From the NCBI RefSeq assembly GCF_002943105.1, contig NZ_PTPZ01000006.1, positions 84,309 to 148,308 on the forward strand: a stretch of 64,000 nucleotides of DNA, written 5' to 3'. Position numbers and translations under genes: made by a program. This stretch comes from Cloacibacterium normanense (lineage in GTDB: Bacteria > Bacteroidota > Bacteroidia > Flavobacteriales > Weeksellaceae). Below the pieces are notes generated by a model. It did no database searches, was not told the origin of the DNA, and saw nothing but the letters and a program-made list of their open reading frames with translations. Below are positions 27,441 through 37,623 of this stretch, piece after piece. The first letter of the stretch is position 1; each line of letters opens with the position of its first letter.

Positions 27441-27471
27441 AACACACTTTTTAAAAAGTGTGTTTTTTTTT
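27441..27471 (+). terminator. Rho-independent terminator after the nucleoside permease
   Basis: Stem ACACACTTTTT/AAAAAGTGTGT followed by a run of T. Confidence 0.85.
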
Positions 27472-27518
27472 GTACTTTGGCGAAAAGAATTTTAAAATTT
27501 AAATCTCTATTAAATATC

Positions 27519-28697
27519 ATGAAAGAAGTATTTATCGTTTCAGCAGCAAGAACACCTATGGGAAGTTTTCTAGGAAGTTTATCTAGCATTCCTGCCCCTA
27601 AATTAGGTTCAATTGCTATCAAAGGAGCGTTAGACAAAATTAATCTTGACACAAAACACGTTCAAGAAGTTTATATGGGTAATGTTTTACAAGCTGGAGA
27701 AGGTCAAGCTCCTGCTCGTCAAGCTGCATTAGGCGCTGGTTTATCAAACGAAACACCTTCTACCACAATCAATAAAGTATGTGCTTCTGGGATGAAAGCC
27801 GTAATGATGGCTTCACAATCAATTAAATCTGGCGACCAAGACGTAATCGTAGCTGGCGGAATGGAAAACATGAGCCAAGTTCCGCATTATTATAACGCGA
27901 GAAATGCTGTAAAATTGGGGGATGTAAAAATGCAAGACGGAATGTTAGTTGACGGTTTGACTGATGTTTACAACAAAATTCACATGGGAGTTTGTGCAGA
28001 AAAATGTGCAGCAGAATATGAATTCTCAAGAGAAGACCAAGACAACTTCGCAATTCAGTCTTATAAAAGAAGTGCAGAAGCTTGGGCTTCTGGTAAATTT
28101 AAAGAGGAAATCGTACCTGTAGAAATTCCACAGAGAAAAGGAGAACCTATTATTTTCGCAGAAGACGAAGAATATAAAAATGTAAATTTTGATAGAATTG
28201 GAACTTTGCCTACTGTTTTCCAAAAAGAAAATGGAACGGTAACGGCTGCTAATGCTTCTACCTTAAATGACGGCGCTTCTGCATTGGTTTTAATGTCAAA
28301 AGAAAAAATGGAAGAATTGGGCTTAAAACCTTTGGCAAAAATCGTTTCTTATGCAGATGCTGCTCACGAACCTGAATGGTTTACAACAGCTCCTGCAAAA
28401 GCATTACCAATCGCTCTTAAAAAAGCTGGTTTAGAAGTTTCTGACATTGATTTCTTCGAATTTAATGAAGCTTTTTCAGTAGTTGGTTTGGCCAACAATA
28501 AAATTTTAGGTTTAGACGAATCTAAGGTAAATGTAAATGGTGGTGCCGTTTCATTAGGACATCCTCTAGGAAGTTCTGGTGCTAGAATTATCGTTACACT
28601 CATTAATGTTTTAAAACAAAACAATGGCAAATATGGCGCTGCTGCAATCTGTAATGGAGGTGGTGGTGCTTCTGCAATTGTGATTGAGAATTTATAA
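27519..28697 (+). CDS. acetyl-CoA C-acetyltransferase (thiolase)
   Basis: 392 residues from the ATG at 27519; the longer frame from 27477 adds only non-conserved residues. The nucleophile is C88 in [12 protein letters not shown], and [21 protein letters not shown] and CNGGGGASA are the other active-site motifs. The CNGGGGA end is typical of biosynthetic/acetoacetyl-CoA thiolases, unlike the fadA product at 9108. It makes or cleaves acetoacetyl-CoA. It stands alone between two terminators. Confidence 0.93.
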   Translation: MKEVFIVSAARTPMGSFLGSLSSIPAPKLGSIAIKGALDKINLDTKHVQEVYMGNVLQAGEGQAPARQAALGAGLSNETPSTTINKVCASGMKAVMMASQSIKSGDQDVIVAGGMENMSQVPHYYNARNAVKLGDVKMQDGMLVDGLTDVYNKIHMGVCAEKCAAEYEFSREDQDNFAIQSYKRSAEAWASGKFKEEIVPVEIPQRKGEPIIFAEDEEYKNVNFDRIGTLPTVFQKENGTVTAANASTLNDGASALVLMSKEKMEELGLKPLAKIVSYADAAHEPEWFTTAPAKALPIALKKAGLEVSDIDFFEFNEAFSVVGLANNKILGLDESKVNVNGGAVSLGHPLGSSGARIIVTLINVLKQNNGKYGAAAICNGGGGASAIVIENL

Positions 28698-28719
28698 TTT
28701 TCTCATCTTACAAATGATT

Positions 28720-28766
28720 AACCATTAAGATTTATTGATTTTTTAGTCAATTTCTTAATGGTTTTT
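28720..28766 (+). terminator. Rho-independent terminator after the thiolase
   Basis: Long stem AACCATTAAG...CTTAATGGTT with inner TTGATT/AGTCAA pairing, followed by a T-run. It overlaps the apparent upstream start of the next frame, which is therefore not used. Confidence 0.8.
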
Positions 28767-28805
28767 TTATTTTTGTGTAATAATTCCCTTTTACGGAAAA
28801 AAACT

Positions 28806-30329
28806 ATGAAACAAAATATCAAAAATAACCCTAAAATCATGAAAGCTTGGGCTTTCTACGATTGGGCGAATTCTGTTTATTCACTGGTAATTACCTCTAC
28901 CATTTTTCCTATTTACTATTCTATTATTACTACTGCTTACGAAAAAAGCGAGTACGTAACCGAAACAGGAAAATGGATAAAAGTTCCAGTGAGAAATATG
29001 ATTAATATTTTCGGAAAAGATTATCAACCAGATGCTGTTTATGGCTATTCGCTTACCATTTCGTTTTTGATTGTGGTTATTCTTTCGCCGATTTTATCAT
29101 CTTTAGCAGATACCATTGGAAATAAAAAGTCTTTCTTGCAATTTTTCGCTTATTTAGGAGCAACTTCTTGTATGGGATTGGCGATGTTTACCAATATGAA
29201 TAACGTCTTCTTAGGATTGCTTTTCAGTATTACAGCGAGTGTAGGTTTCTGGGGAAGTTTGGTTTTCTACAATTCCTTTTTGCCAGATATTGCTACGCCA
29301 GATAAACAAGATGCACTTTCTGCAAAAGGTTACGTTTATGGTTACATTGGTTCTGTAATTTTAGTGGTGATTTGTTTGGCATTGATAATGTTTTTTGCGG
29401 ATACTCCAAAAGAAGCACTTTTATACACTAGAATTTCATTCTTATTCACGGGAGCTTGGTGGTTTGGATTCTCTCAATACACCTTCAAACATTTACCTCA
29501 ATTTGGTGAAGTAAAAGACCAATTACCAAAAGATTTAGTATTGCTGAATCTAAAAAATATTTTCCAAAATCATAAAAGTAACGGTGGCTTTATCGAAGTT
29601 TTAAAAGACAATATTATCTTCTACATTGAAATCGTGAAAGAAAGTTTTAGAGAATTGTATAAAGTTGGTGCACAATTATTTAGAACCGCTAATCTTAAGT
29701 ATTTTTTAGCAAGTTTCTTCTTTTACAGTGTGGGAATGCAGACCATTTTCTTAATGGCCACATTATTCGGAAAGAGTGAAATCAACCTTGAACAAGGAAA
29801 ACTGATTATGACCTTGTTAATCATTCAAATTGAAGCGATTATTGGTGCAATTTTCTTCTCAAGATTATCCAAAAGAATAGGCAATAAAAATGTGATTAGC
29901 ATTACCATTATTTTATGGATTTTTGCTTGTCTTTCTGCTTATTTCCTCAAAAAAGAAAATCCAAATGTAGAGTATCAATTTTACGGAATTGCAGCCATCA
30001 TCGGTTTGGTAATGGGCGGAATTCAGTCGATGTCTCGTTCTACCTACAGTAGACTTTTACCAAAAGATTCTATGGATAACACTACATATTTCAGCTTTTA
30101 TGATGTATTAGAAAAGATAGCAATTATTTTAGGAACATTTATTTTTGCTCTATTGATTGATAATTATGATGCAATAAGATTGTTCTTCTTACAAGAAACT
30201 TCATTCCAATTGCCTACCACTTCAGGAATGAGATTTGCAGCACTTTCCATGTCTGTTTTCTTTGCATTAGGATTGTTCTTCATTAGATTTTTGAAATTCA
30301 ACAAAATATCAGACAAAGAAACTTTGTAA
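28806..30329 (+). CDS. MFS transporter, UMF1 (Vps22/Atg22-like) family
   Basis: 507 residues from the ATG at 28806. The N-terminus MKAWAFYDWANSVYSLVITSTIFPIYY is the hallmark of UMF1/Atg22-like transporters, with about 12 membrane helices; the motif GGIQSMSRSTYSRLLP is also typical. In fungi the relatives export amino acids from the vacuole; the bacterial substrates are unknown. The upstream extension to 28758 lies inside the preceding terminator. Confidence 0.88.
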   Translation: MKQNIKNNPKIMKAWAFYDWANSVYSLVITSTIFPIYYSIITTAYEKSEYVTETGKWIKVPVRNMINIFGKDYQPDAVYGYSLTISFLIVVILSPILSSLADTIGNKKSFLQFFAYLGATSCMGLAMFTNMNNVFLGLLFSITASVGFWGSLVFYNSFLPDIATPDKQDALSAKGYVYGYIGSVILVVICLALIMFFADTPKEALLYTRISFLFTGAWWFGFSQYTFKHLPQFGEVKDQLPKDLVLLNLKNIFQNHKSNGGFIEVLKDNIIFYIEIVKESFRELYKVGAQLFRTANLKYFLASFFFYSVGMQTIFLMATLFGKSEINLEQGKLIMTLLIIQIEAIIGAIFFSRLSKRIGNKNVISITIILWIFACLSAYFLKKENPNVEYQFYGIAAIIGLVMGGIQSMSRSTYSRLLPKDSMDNTTYFSFYDVLEKIAIILGTFIFALLIDNYDAIRLFFLQETSFQLPTTSGMRFAALSMSVFFALGLFFIRFLKFNKISDKETL

Positions 30330-30350
30330 ATCTTTAGATAATATATTCAC

Positions 30351-30379
30351 AAGAACCTCAAATTTGAGGTTCTTTTTTT
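30351..30379 (+). terminator. Rho-independent terminator after the UMF1 gene
   Basis: Stem AAGAACCTCAAA/TTTGAGGTTCTT followed by a T-run. Confidence 0.85.
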
Positions 30380-30425
30380 ATGCGGAAATCTTACGATTGA
30401 TAAACTTTTTCAGAGAATAATTCCG

Positions 30426-30433
30426 TATTTTTG
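30426..30433 (+). promoter_or_regulatory. -7 box of uvrA
   Basis: TATTTTTG matches TAnnTTTG and lies 32 bases before the uvrA ATG. Confidence 0.6.
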
Positions 30434-30465
30434 TAAGTCTTGATTTTTTTGACGAGATTGACATT

Positions 30466-33297
30466 ATGAGTACAGAAAAAGAATACATCGAAATATACGG
30501 AGCCAGAGAACACAATCTTAAAAACATCAATGTTAAAATTCCTAGAAATGAATTGGTTACCATTACGGGACTTTCAGGTTCTGGGAAATCTTCTTTGGCT
30601 TTTGACACCATTTTTGCAGAAGGACAAAGACGTTATATCGAAACTTTCTCTGCATATGCTCGTCAGTTTTTGGGCGGTTTAGAGCGTCCAGATGTGGACA
30701 AAATCGAAGGACTTTCTCCTGTAATTGCCATCGAACAAAAGACTACCAATAAAAATCCACGTTCAACGGTAGGAACCGTTACAGAATTATATGACTTTCT
30801 GCGTTTGCTTTTCGCTAGAGTTTCAGATGCTTATTCTTTGGAAACTGGTCAAAAAATGGTGAGCTACACAGAAGAACAAATTCTAGAAACCATCAAAGAA
30901 AATTATAAAGGCGAAAAAGTATTGCTTCTCGCTCCAGTTGTACGTTCCAGGAAAGGACATTATCACGAACTTTTTGTACAATTGGCTAAAAAAGGGTATT
31001 CACAAGCCAGAATTGATGGAGAATTACAAGATATAGAATATGATTTAAAGTTAGACCGTTATAAAACTCACGATATAGAAGTGGTAATAGACCGATGGAT
31101 TATCGGCGAAAATGCCACGGAAACCAGAATGGCAAAATCGCTGAAAACGGCATTGCAAATGGGAGAAGGAGTAGTGATGGTTCAGAAATTAGGCGCAACA
31201 GACTATCAATATTTTTCTAAAAATTTGATGGATGCACACAGCGGAAATGCTTTGCCTATTCCAGAGCCAAACACGTTTTCTTTCAACTCACCAAAGGGAA
31301 GTTGCCCAACTTGTAAAGGTCTCGGAACCATCAAAAAAATCAATGAAGAATTTTTGGTAGAAAACCCTAATTTTTCCATCAATCAAGGCGCTTTATTACC
31401 TCTAGAAGTTTTGAAAGGAAACAAATGGCTTCTCACTCAAATTAAAAACATTTTAGAGATTTTCGGGCTAGGTTTAAATACTTCTTTCAATGAAATTCCT
31501 CGTGAAGCTGTAGATTATATTTACTACGGTTGCCAAAAAGAATTCACTGCTGACTTGAAATACGCGGGAATTTCTAAGAAAATAAAAATCAATTTTGAAG
31601 GGTTGGTTCCTTATCTCAGTCAAGTAATTGAAGATAAAGAAAACTACGACGCAGTAGTGCTTGAAAGACAATTTACCACCGAAGAAACTTGTCCAGAATG
31701 TAACGGAGCAAGACTTCAAAAAAGCAGTTTAGCTTTTAAAGTTGATGGAAAAAACATTGCTGAAATCAATGCTTTGAGTTTGTTGGATTTGAAAGATTGG
31801 ATTCAAGAAGTTAAAGAAAAATTCAGCGAAAAAAATAAAATTATTGCCAACGAAATTCTAAAAGAAATAGAAACCAGATTGAAGTTTTTATTAGACGTCG
31901 GTTTAGATTATTTAAGCTTGAGTAGAAGTTCTAGAACGCTTTCTGGTGGAGAATCTCAGAGAATTAGACTCGCTACGCAAATTGGTTCTCAACTCGTAAA
32001 TGTATTGTATATTTTAGATGAACCAAGCATTGGTTTACATCAAAGAGACAACGAAAGACTCATCAATTCATTGAAAAATCTTCGTGATATTGGCAATTCT
32101 GTTCTCGTAGTAGAACATGATAAAGACATGATTCTAGAAGCCGATTACGTTCTCGATATCGGTCCTAGAGCTGGAAAACACGGCGGTGAAATTCTTTGGC
32201 AAGGAAAATCTAAAGATTTAATCAAAGCCAATACAATCACGGCAGATTATCTCACGGGTAAAAGAAGCATAGAAATCCCTAAAGAAAGAAGAAAAGGAAA
32301 CGGAAAATTTCTAAAATTAAAAGGCGCAACAGGAAATAACCTGAAAAACGTAAACCTAGAAGTTCCTTTAGGAAAATTAGTGGTGGTAACAGGAATTTCA
32401 GGAAGTGGAAAATCTTCTTTGATTAACGGAACGCTTTATCCAATTCTCAATAAACATTTTTACAGAGCGGTTCAAGAACCTTTGCCTTACAAAAAATTTG
32501 AAGGCATCGAAAATATCGACAAAATTGTAGATGTTGACCAAACTCCGATTGGAAGAACACCACGTTCTAATCCTGCAACTTACACTGGAATGTTCACCGA
32601 TATTAGAAACCTTTTTGCAGAATTGCCAGAATCTAAAATTCGTGGTTACAAAGCGGGAAGATTCTCTTTCAACGTAAAAGGTGGAAGATGCGAAACGTGT
32701 CAAGGTGGCGGTTTAAAAGTCATAGAAATGAACTTTTTACCTGATGTTTACGTGCATTGCGAAACCTGTAACGGAAAACGTTTCAACAGAGAAACTTTGG
32801 AAGTTCGCTACAAAGGAAAATCAATTTCTGATGTTTTGGGAATGACCATTGATGAAGCGGTAGATTTCTTCCAACCGATTCCTAAAATTTATGCAAAAGT
32901 AAAGACTTTACAGGATGTTGGTTTGGGATACATTACACTTGGCCAACAATCTACCACACTAAGTGGAGGAGAAGCTCAACGTATAAAATTGGCGACAGAA
33001 CTTGCCAAAAAACAAACAGGAAACACGCTTTATATTCTGGATGAACCTACAACAGGTTTGCATTTTGAAGATGTAAAAATCTTGATGGAAGCTATCAATC
33101 AGCTGGTAGAATTAGGCAATTCTTTTATTATTATTGAACATAATTTAGACGTAATAAAATTAGCAGACCACATTATAGACATCGGTCCAGAAGGTGGAAA
33201 ACACGGTGGAGAAATTATTGCAACAGGAACTCCTGAAGAATTGATAAAATCAAAAAAATCTTTGACTGCTAAATTTTTGAAAAAGGAAATGGAATAA
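30466..33297 (+). CDS. uvrA: excinuclease ABC subunit A
   Basis: 943 residues, the expected length. Two ABC-type ATPase modules have Walker A motifs GLSGSGKSSLAF and GISGSGKSSLIN, signatures LSGGESQRIRLA and LSGGEAQRIKLA, and two zinc modules (CPTCKG...CPECNG and CETCQG...CETCNG). It recognises DNA damage in nucleotide excision repair with UvrB. There is no sign of truncation. The next gene follows 43 bases later on the same strand. Confidence 0.97.
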   Translation: MSTEKEYIEIYGAREHNLKNINVKIPRNELVTITGLSGSGKSSLAFDTIFAEGQRRYIETFSAYARQFLGGLERPDVDKIEGLSPVIAIEQKTTNKNPRSTVGTVTELYDFLRLLFARVSDAYSLETGQKMVSYTEEQILETIKENYKGEKVLLLAPVVRSRKGHYHELFVQLAKKGYSQARIDGELQDIEYDLKLDRYKTHDIEVVIDRWIIGENATETRMAKSLKTALQMGEGVVMVQKLGATDYQYFSKNLMDAHSGNALPIPEPNTFSFNSPKGSCPTCKGLGTIKKINEEFLVENPNFSINQGALLPLEVLKGNKWLLTQIKNILEIFGLGLNTSFNEIPREAVDYIYYGCQKEFTADLKYAGISKKIKINFEGLVPYLSQVIEDKENYDAVVLERQFTTEETCPECNGARLQKSSLAFKVDGKNIAEINALSLLDLKDWIQEVKEKFSEKNKIIANEILKEIETRLKFLLDVGLDYLSLSRSSRTLSGGESQRIRLATQIGSQLVNVLYILDEPSIGLHQRDNERLINSLKNLRDIGNSVLVVEHDKDMILEADYVLDIGPRAGKHGGEILWQGKSKDLIKANTITADYLTGKRSIEIPKERRKGNGKFLKLKGATGNNLKNVNLEVPLGKLVVVTGISGSGKSSLINGTLYPILNKHFYRAVQEPLPYKKFEGIENIDKIVDVDQTPIGRTPRSNPATYTGMFTDIRNLFAELPESKIRGYKAGRFSFNVKGGRCETCQGGGLKVIEMNFLPDVYVHCETCNGKRFNRETLEVRYKGKSISDVLGMTIDEAVDFFQPIPKIYAKVKTLQDVGLGYITLGQQSTTLSGGEAQRIKLATELAKKQTGNTLYILDEPTTGLHFEDVKILMEAINQLVELGNSFIIIEHNLDVIKLADHIIDIGPEGGKHGGEIIATGTPEELIKSKKSLTAKFLKKEME

Positions 33298-33340
33298 AAT
33301 TTCACCTTTAAAATAAAATAAACCTAATCGTAGATAAAAA

Positions 33341-33832
33341 ATGAACTACCAAATCCGTGAAATGCTTCCAGATGATGGAACGAGAGTTTTAGAAATTTTC
33401 AAACAGGGAATTGATGGCGGCAATGCTACTTTTGACAAAGAAGTTCCAAGTTGGGAAACTTGGGACAATAAATATTTCAAAGTTTGTAGATTGATTTTAG
33501 AAGACGAAAATGGAGTAGTACAAGGTTGGGCTGCCATTCAACCTATTTCTGCAAGAGTTTGCTATAAAGGCGTAGCAGAAGTAAGCATTTATCTCGATAA
33601 TTCAGTTCATGGAAAAGGTTTCGGCGAAATGTTGCTCCATAAATTAATAGAAGAAACAGAAGAACATCATTTTTGGACTTTACAATCTGGGATTTTTCCA
33701 GAAAATGTAACGAGTATTAAAATTCACGAAAAATTAGGCTTCAGAATCATTGGAAGAAGAGAAAAAATCGCTGAAATGAACGGTATTTGGAGAGATGTAA
33801 TTCTTTTAGAAAGAAGAACAAATAAATTCTAA
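33341..33832 (+). CDS. GNAT acetyltransferase, phosphinothricin-acetyltransferase-like
   Basis: 163 residues. The acetyl-CoA binding segment VHGKGFGEMLLHKLIEETEE fits the GNAT motif A, and the whole resembles PAT/BAR-type N-acetyltransferases (IREMLPDDGTRVLEIF; GIFPENVTSIKIHEKLGFRIIGRREKI). It probably acetylates an amino acid or analogue; the substrate cannot be told from the sequence. Confidence 0.87.
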   Translation: MNYQIREMLPDDGTRVLEIFKQGIDGGNATFDKEVPSWETWDNKYFKVCRLILEDENGVVQGWAAIQPISARVCYKGVAEVSIYLDNSVHGKGFGEMLLHKLIEETEEHHFWTLQSGIFPENVTSIKIHEKLGFRIIGRREKIAEMNGIWRDVILLERRTNKF

Positions 33833-33914
33833 AAACGTTAAAGTTTTCATAAGAAATAAGATTTTGGCAAAGCTTTTGTTTTATAGAAAGTATCAACCCC
33901 AAAATCTTAAAGAA

Positions 33915-34286
33915 ATGAAAAATATATTTAAAATATTCGGCGCTTTAGCACTCACAATAACTGTAGTTTCTTGTGGTTCTAGTAATGTTTACGGAGATAA
34001 TGGAAGAGTTTATAGAGCTCCAGATGGTAGAGTTTACAGACAAGGCGAAATTTATAGAGCACCTAATGGTGATGTTTACCGAAATGGTGTTTTAATCAGA
34101 AGTGGTTCTTCTACGGTAATCATTGTAGATGACAGACCACAAAATTTACCTCCTGGACAAATGAAAAAAGTCTATGGAACCAAATCTGCTAAAGTTTTCG
34201 CGCCTGGTCAACAAAAGAATGATCGTTATTACTATGATGAACACGGCAAAAAAAGAAAAATCAAGCACAAAAAGAATCACCGATAA
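33915..34286 (+). CDS. small lipoprotein with VYRAPDG-type repeats
   Basis: 123 residues from the ATG at 33915. The lipobox is TVVSCGS. The mature part has three short repeats of the type GRVYRAPDG / EIYRAPNG / DVYRNG and a strongly basic C-terminus (HGKKRKIKHKKNHR). I know no function. The frame extends upstream to 33864, but the lipobox and signal support the later start. Confidence 0.75.
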   Translation: MKNIFKIFGALALTITVVSCGSSNVYGDNGRVYRAPDGRVYRQGEIYRAPNGDVYRNGVLIRSGSSTVIIVDDRPQNLPPGQMKKVYGTKSAKVFAPGQQKNDRYYYDEHGKKRKIKHKKNHR

Positions 34287-34313
34287 AAACAGAGATTAAA
34301 TATTGATAATGAG

Positions 34314-34336
34314 AGCCCGAATTTTCGGGCTTTTTT
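34314..34336. terminator. bidirectional terminator
   Basis: Stem AGCCCGAA/TTCGGGCT followed by six T, between the convergent lipoprotein gene and mgsA. Confidence 0.85.
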
Positions 34337-34340
34337 ATTT

Positions 34341-34820
34341 TTATGAAATTCCTTTTTCTATATTTCTATTTAAATATACTTTATAATCAGGAGTTTCCAC
34401 TGCATATTCTGTATGCATGAAAGGCGAAGTTAGAATAAAATCTGCGGTAGAGGCATCACATGCTACGATAATATTCCAAACGGCACAGATTCTTAAAAAT
34501 GCCTTCACATCTGGATCATGAGGCTGTGCTTCCATAGGATCCCAAAAGAAAATAACGATATCTATTTTTCCTTCGGCAATCATTGCACCGAGTTGTTGAT
34601 CTCCACCAAGTGGTCCACTCATTACTCTGTGAACAGGAACGCCTAATTCATTTTCTATCAATTTACCCGTGGTTCCCGTAGCAATTAATTGATGTTGTTG
34701 AATCACTTCACTGTGTTTTTTTACCCATTCAAGTAATTCATCTTTTTTATGGTCGTGAGCAATAAGCGCTATTGTTTTTTGAGGAGAAAGCAATCTTACA
34801 TTTTTAGTCATTTCATACAT
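34341..34820 (-). CDS. mgsA: methylglyoxal synthase
   Basis: About 159 residues from the ATG at 34820 (34811 is an equally possible start). The family motifs [29 protein letters not shown] and [27 protein letters not shown] are all present, including the catalytic aspartate in GGDQQ. It converts dihydroxyacetone phosphate to methylglyoxal, a glycolytic bypass. The frame upstream of 34820 lies in the terminator of the peroxiredoxin gene and is not used. Confidence 0.93.
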   Translation of the reverse strand: MYEMTKNVRLLSPQKTIALIAHDHKKDELLEWVKKHSEVIQQHQLIATGTTGKLIENELGVPVHRVMSGPLGGDQQLGAMIAEGKIDIVIFFWDPMEAQPHDPDVKAFLRICAVWNIIVACDASTADFILTSPFMHTEYAVETPDYKVYLNRNIEKGIS

Positions 34821-34840
34821 TTTTGAACAAGTAAATTTAC

Positions 34841-34869
34841 AAAAAAAGCAGAACAAAATGTTCTGCTTT
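34841..34869 (-). terminator. terminator between the peroxiredoxin gene and mgsA
   Basis: On the minus strand AAAGCAGAACA/TGTTCTGCTTT followed by a T-run, directly downstream of the peroxiredoxin gene. Confidence 0.82.
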
Positions 34870-34892
34870 GGTATTAATTGTATTTTAATATT

Positions 34893-35525
34893 TTAGTTTT
34901 GGCTAAGATATTCTGCAGTTGCATTTCTATTAGCATTCATTGCTGCTTTACCTTCTTGCCAGTTTGCTGGACAAACTTCTCCGTATTTTTGAACGTGAGT
35001 GTAAGCATCAATTAATCTTAAATATTCAGCTACGTTTCTTCCAAGAGGCATATCATTTACGCTTTCGTGGAAAACTTTTCCTTCTTCATCAATTAAATAA
35101 GTTGCTCTGTACGTTACGTTAGACCCAGAAAAAGTTTCGTTTCCTTCTTCATCATATTCGAAATCTTGGTCTACAATTCCTAAAATATTAGCCAATTGTC
35201 TATGTGTATCAGCTAGAAGTGGATAAGTCACTCCTTCGATTCCTCCCATATTTTTTGGAGTAGATAACCATGCGAAGTGTACCTCGTTTGTGTCACAAGA
35301 AGCACCAATAACCATAGTGTTTCTGTTTTTAAATTCTTCTAAAGCAGCTTGAAAAGCGTGTAATTCTGTTGGACAAACAAAAGTAAAGTCTTTTGGATAC
35401 CAAAATAATAAAACTTTTGATTGATTTTTTACTGCTTCTTCTAAAACGTTAATTCTTAAATTTTCTCCTGATTTAGAGATTGCGTCTACCGTTACATTTG
35501 GAAATTTTCTTCCTACTAATGCCAT
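34893..35525 (-). CDS. 2-Cys peroxiredoxin (AhpC/Prx type)
   Basis: 210 residues. The peroxidatic cysteine is in DFTFVCPTELHAF near residue 50, and a resolving cysteine in GEVCPANWQEG near residue 190; this spacing is that of typical 2-Cys peroxiredoxins. It reduces hydrogen peroxide and organic peroxides. The promoter (TAATTTTG on the minus strand, 35568-35561) and terminator suggest a single-gene unit. No AhpF is nearby. Confidence 0.92.
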   Translation of the reverse strand: MALVGRKFPNVTVDAISKSGENLRINVLEEAVKNQSKVLLFWYPKDFTFVCPTELHAFQAALEEFKNRNTMVIGASCDTNEVHFAWLSTPKNMGGIEGVTYPLLADTHRQLANILGIVDQDFEYDEEGNETFSGSNVTYRATYLIDEEGKVFHESVNDMPLGRNVAEYLRLIDAYTHVQKYGEVCPANWQEGKAAMNANRNATAEYLSQN

Positions 35526-35560
35526 TTTTTGTTGTTTTTTACTATTATATTTTCAGACTG

Positions 35561-35568
35561 CAAAATTA
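35561..35568 (-). promoter_or_regulatory. -7 box of the peroxiredoxin gene
   Basis: TAATTTTG on the minus strand fits TAnnTTTG, 36 bases before the ATG. Confidence 0.6.
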
Positions 35569-35631
35569 ATCAATTTTAAAATTTTTAAAATGAGAAACCG
35601 ATAATTTTTTTCTATGACTCCTAAAAAGCAA

Positions 35632-35660
35632 AAAATCTTCAGCTTTTGACTGAAGATTTT
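35632..35660 (-). terminator. terminator after aspC
   Basis: Stem AAAATCTTCAG/CTGAAGATTTT downstream of the aminotransferase on the minus strand. Confidence 0.7.
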
Positions 35661-35681
35661 AAGGATATTTTTAAAAATTTG

Positions 35682-36881
35682 TTAATGAATTTCTGCTTCT
35701 GTTAAAGCTTTTTTAATTCTACTCATCGCTTCTTTTAATTCTTCTTCAGAAGCTGCATAAGAGAATCTGATACAATTAGCATCACCAAAACTTACGCCTC
35801 CTACACAAGCTACATGTGCTTTTTCTAATAAAAACATCGCAAAATCATCAGAATTATTGATGAGAACACCGTCAATCGTTTTCCCGATGTAATAAGAAAT
35901 ATCAGGGAAGAAATAGAAGGCAGCTTTTGGCAAATTAACTTTAAATCCTGGAATATCTTTTATCAATTCAAAAACCAAATTTCTTCGTTTTTCAAAACTT
36001 TCTACCATGAAATGATATTCACTCGGATCTGTTTCTAAACCTGTAATCGAAGCTCTTTGCGCAACCGTATTCGCGCCAGAAGTCATTTGTCCTTGAACCT
36101 TATCACAAGCTTTGGCTAACCATTCTGGACAAGCGCTATAACCAATTCTCCAACCGGTCATTGCAAATGCTTTAGACATTCCGTTGATGACTGCAGTTTG
36201 TTCATAAACTTGTGGGAATTCTGCAATAGAAGTGTGTTTTCCATCGTAATTGATGTATTCGTAGATTTCATCAGAAATAATCGTTACATAAGGATATTTC
36301 GCAACTACATTGGCTATTTTTTCTAGTTCATCTTTCGTATAATAACTACCAGAAGGATTACAAGGCGAACTATAAAGAATCACTTTGGTTTTTGGAGTAA
36401 TTGCTGCTTCCAGTTGTTCAGCAGTCATTTTAAACTCTGTGTCAATATTCGTTTCTATAAAAACAGAAGTTCCGCCCATCATTTTCACCATTTCGTCATA
36501 AGAAACCCAATAAGGAGCTGGTAAAATCACCTCGTCACCATCATTTACTACTGCTGCTAAAACATTAAGAATAGACTGTTTTGCACCGTTTGAAACACAT
36601 ATTTGAGTCGGTTTATAATCCAGATGATTATCTCTTTTCAACTTTTTAGCAATCGCTTGTCTCAATTCTAAAAATCCTGGAACAGGCGAATAATGAGAGA
36701 AATTTTGATTAATAGCATCAAAAGCAGCTTGTTTGATATTTGCAGGAACATCAAAATCTGGCTCACCAAGAGTTAACGAAATCACATCTATTCCCGCAGC
36801 TTTCATTTCACGGGCTTTATTGCTCATTACGAAAGTTTGAGAATAACTTAATCTGTTTAATCTATCTGACAGTTTATTCAT
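35682..36881 (-). CDS. aspC: aspartate aminotransferase, PLP-dependent
   Basis: 399 residues from the ATG at 36881; the frame reaches 36899, but the promoter box at 36905-36898 favours the later start. It is a class I aminotransferase: the PLP lysine lies in NGMSKAFAMTGWRIGY, with PCNPSG and SDEIYEYINYDG also present. It resembles the aspartate/prephenate aminotransferase branch. It transfers amino groups between aspartate and 2-oxoglutarate. Divergent from rsmG. Confidence 0.9.
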   Translation of the reverse strand: MNKLSDRLNRLSYSQTFVMSNKAREMKAAGIDVISLTLGEPDFDVPANIKQAAFDAINQNFSHYSPVPGFLELRQAIAKKLKRDNHLDYKPTQICVSNGAKQSILNVLAAVVNDGDEVILPAPYWVSYDEMVKMMGGTSVFIETNIDTEFKMTAEQLEAAITPKTKVILYSSPCNPSGSYYTKDELEKIANVVAKYPYVTIISDEIYEYINYDGKHTSIAEFPQVYEQTAVINGMSKAFAMTGWRIGYSACPEWLAKACDKVQGQMTSGANTVAQRASITGLETDPSEYHFMVESFEKRRNLVFELIKDIPGFKVNLPKAAFYFFPDISYYIGKTIDGVLINNSDDFAMFLLEKAHVACVGGVSFGDANCIRFSYAASEEELKEAMSRIKKALTEAEIH

Positions 36882-36897
36882 TTTTACGATTTTTAGC

Positions 36898-36905
36898 AAA
36901 GATAA
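36898..36905 (-). promoter_or_regulatory. -7 box of aspC
   Basis: TATCTTTG on the minus strand fits TAnnTTTG and lies 16 bases before the ATG at 36881. Confidence 0.65.
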
Positions 36906-36948
36906 ATTTTAAAGTATAAATTCCGAAAGATTTCCGCGATAAATTCTT

Positions 36949-36956
36949 TATTTTTG
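36949..36956 (+). promoter_or_regulatory. -7 box of rsmG
   Basis: TATTTTTG, 19 bases before the rsmG ATG. Confidence 0.62.
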
Positions 36957-36975
36957 TTGAAATATTAGAACGCAT

Positions 36976-37611
36976 ATGTCTTCAGAAATTATTTTAAAAT
37001 ATTTCCCAAATTTAACAGACCAACAAAAATCTCAGTTTCAACAACTTGAAACGCTTTATAAAGACTGGAACGAAAAAATTAACGTGATTTCGAGAAAAGA
37101 TATTGATGAATTCTACGAAAGACACGTTCTTCATTCATTGGGAATTGCAAAAATTATGGAATTTGCAGATGGAACCAAGGTTCTAGACATAGGAACTGGC
37201 GGTGGTTTCCCGGGAATTCCTTTGGCTATTTTATTTCCAAATGTAGAATTTACTTTGGTAGATTCTATTGGCAAAAAAATTACGGTAGTGAATGCAGTTG
37301 CCGAAAGTCTTGGTTTAAAAAATGTAAAAGCCTATCACGAAAGAGCCGAAAAAATAAAAGACAAATTTCATTTTGTAGTGAGCAGAGCAGTTACACAAAT
37401 GCCTGTTTTCTTGCGTTGGTTAAAGGGAAAATTCGAAAAAGAACAATTCAACCCAAAACATAATGGCGTTTTATACTTAAAAGGTGGTGATTTAGGAGAA
37501 GAACTTGCTGGAATAAAATGTGAAATTTACCATCTGAAAGACCAATTCGAAGAAGAGTTTTTTGACACTAAAAAAGTAGTATATTTATCCAAAGGAAATT
37601 TTAATTCATAA
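36976..37611 (+). CDS. rsmG: 16S rRNA (guanine-N7)-methyltransferase RsmG
   Basis: 211 residues. The SAM-binding motif VLDIGTGGGFPGIPLAI is the GidB/RsmG hallmark; WNEKINVISRKDIDEFYERHVLHSL and VVSRAVTQMP are also typical. It methylates G527 (E. coli numbering) of 16S rRNA. Two small secreted-protein genes follow closely on the same strand. Confidence 0.95.
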   Translation: MSSEIILKYFPNLTDQQKSQFQQLETLYKDWNEKINVISRKDIDEFYERHVLHSLGIAKIMEFADGTKVLDIGTGGGFPGIPLAILFPNVEFTLVDSIGKKITVVNAVAESLGLKNVKAYHERAEKIKDKFHFVVSRAVTQMPVFLRWLKGKFEKEQFNPKHNGVLYLKGGDLGEELAGIKCEIYHLKDQFEEEFFDTKKVVYLSKGNFNS

Positions 37612-37623
37612 AAACTAAAATCA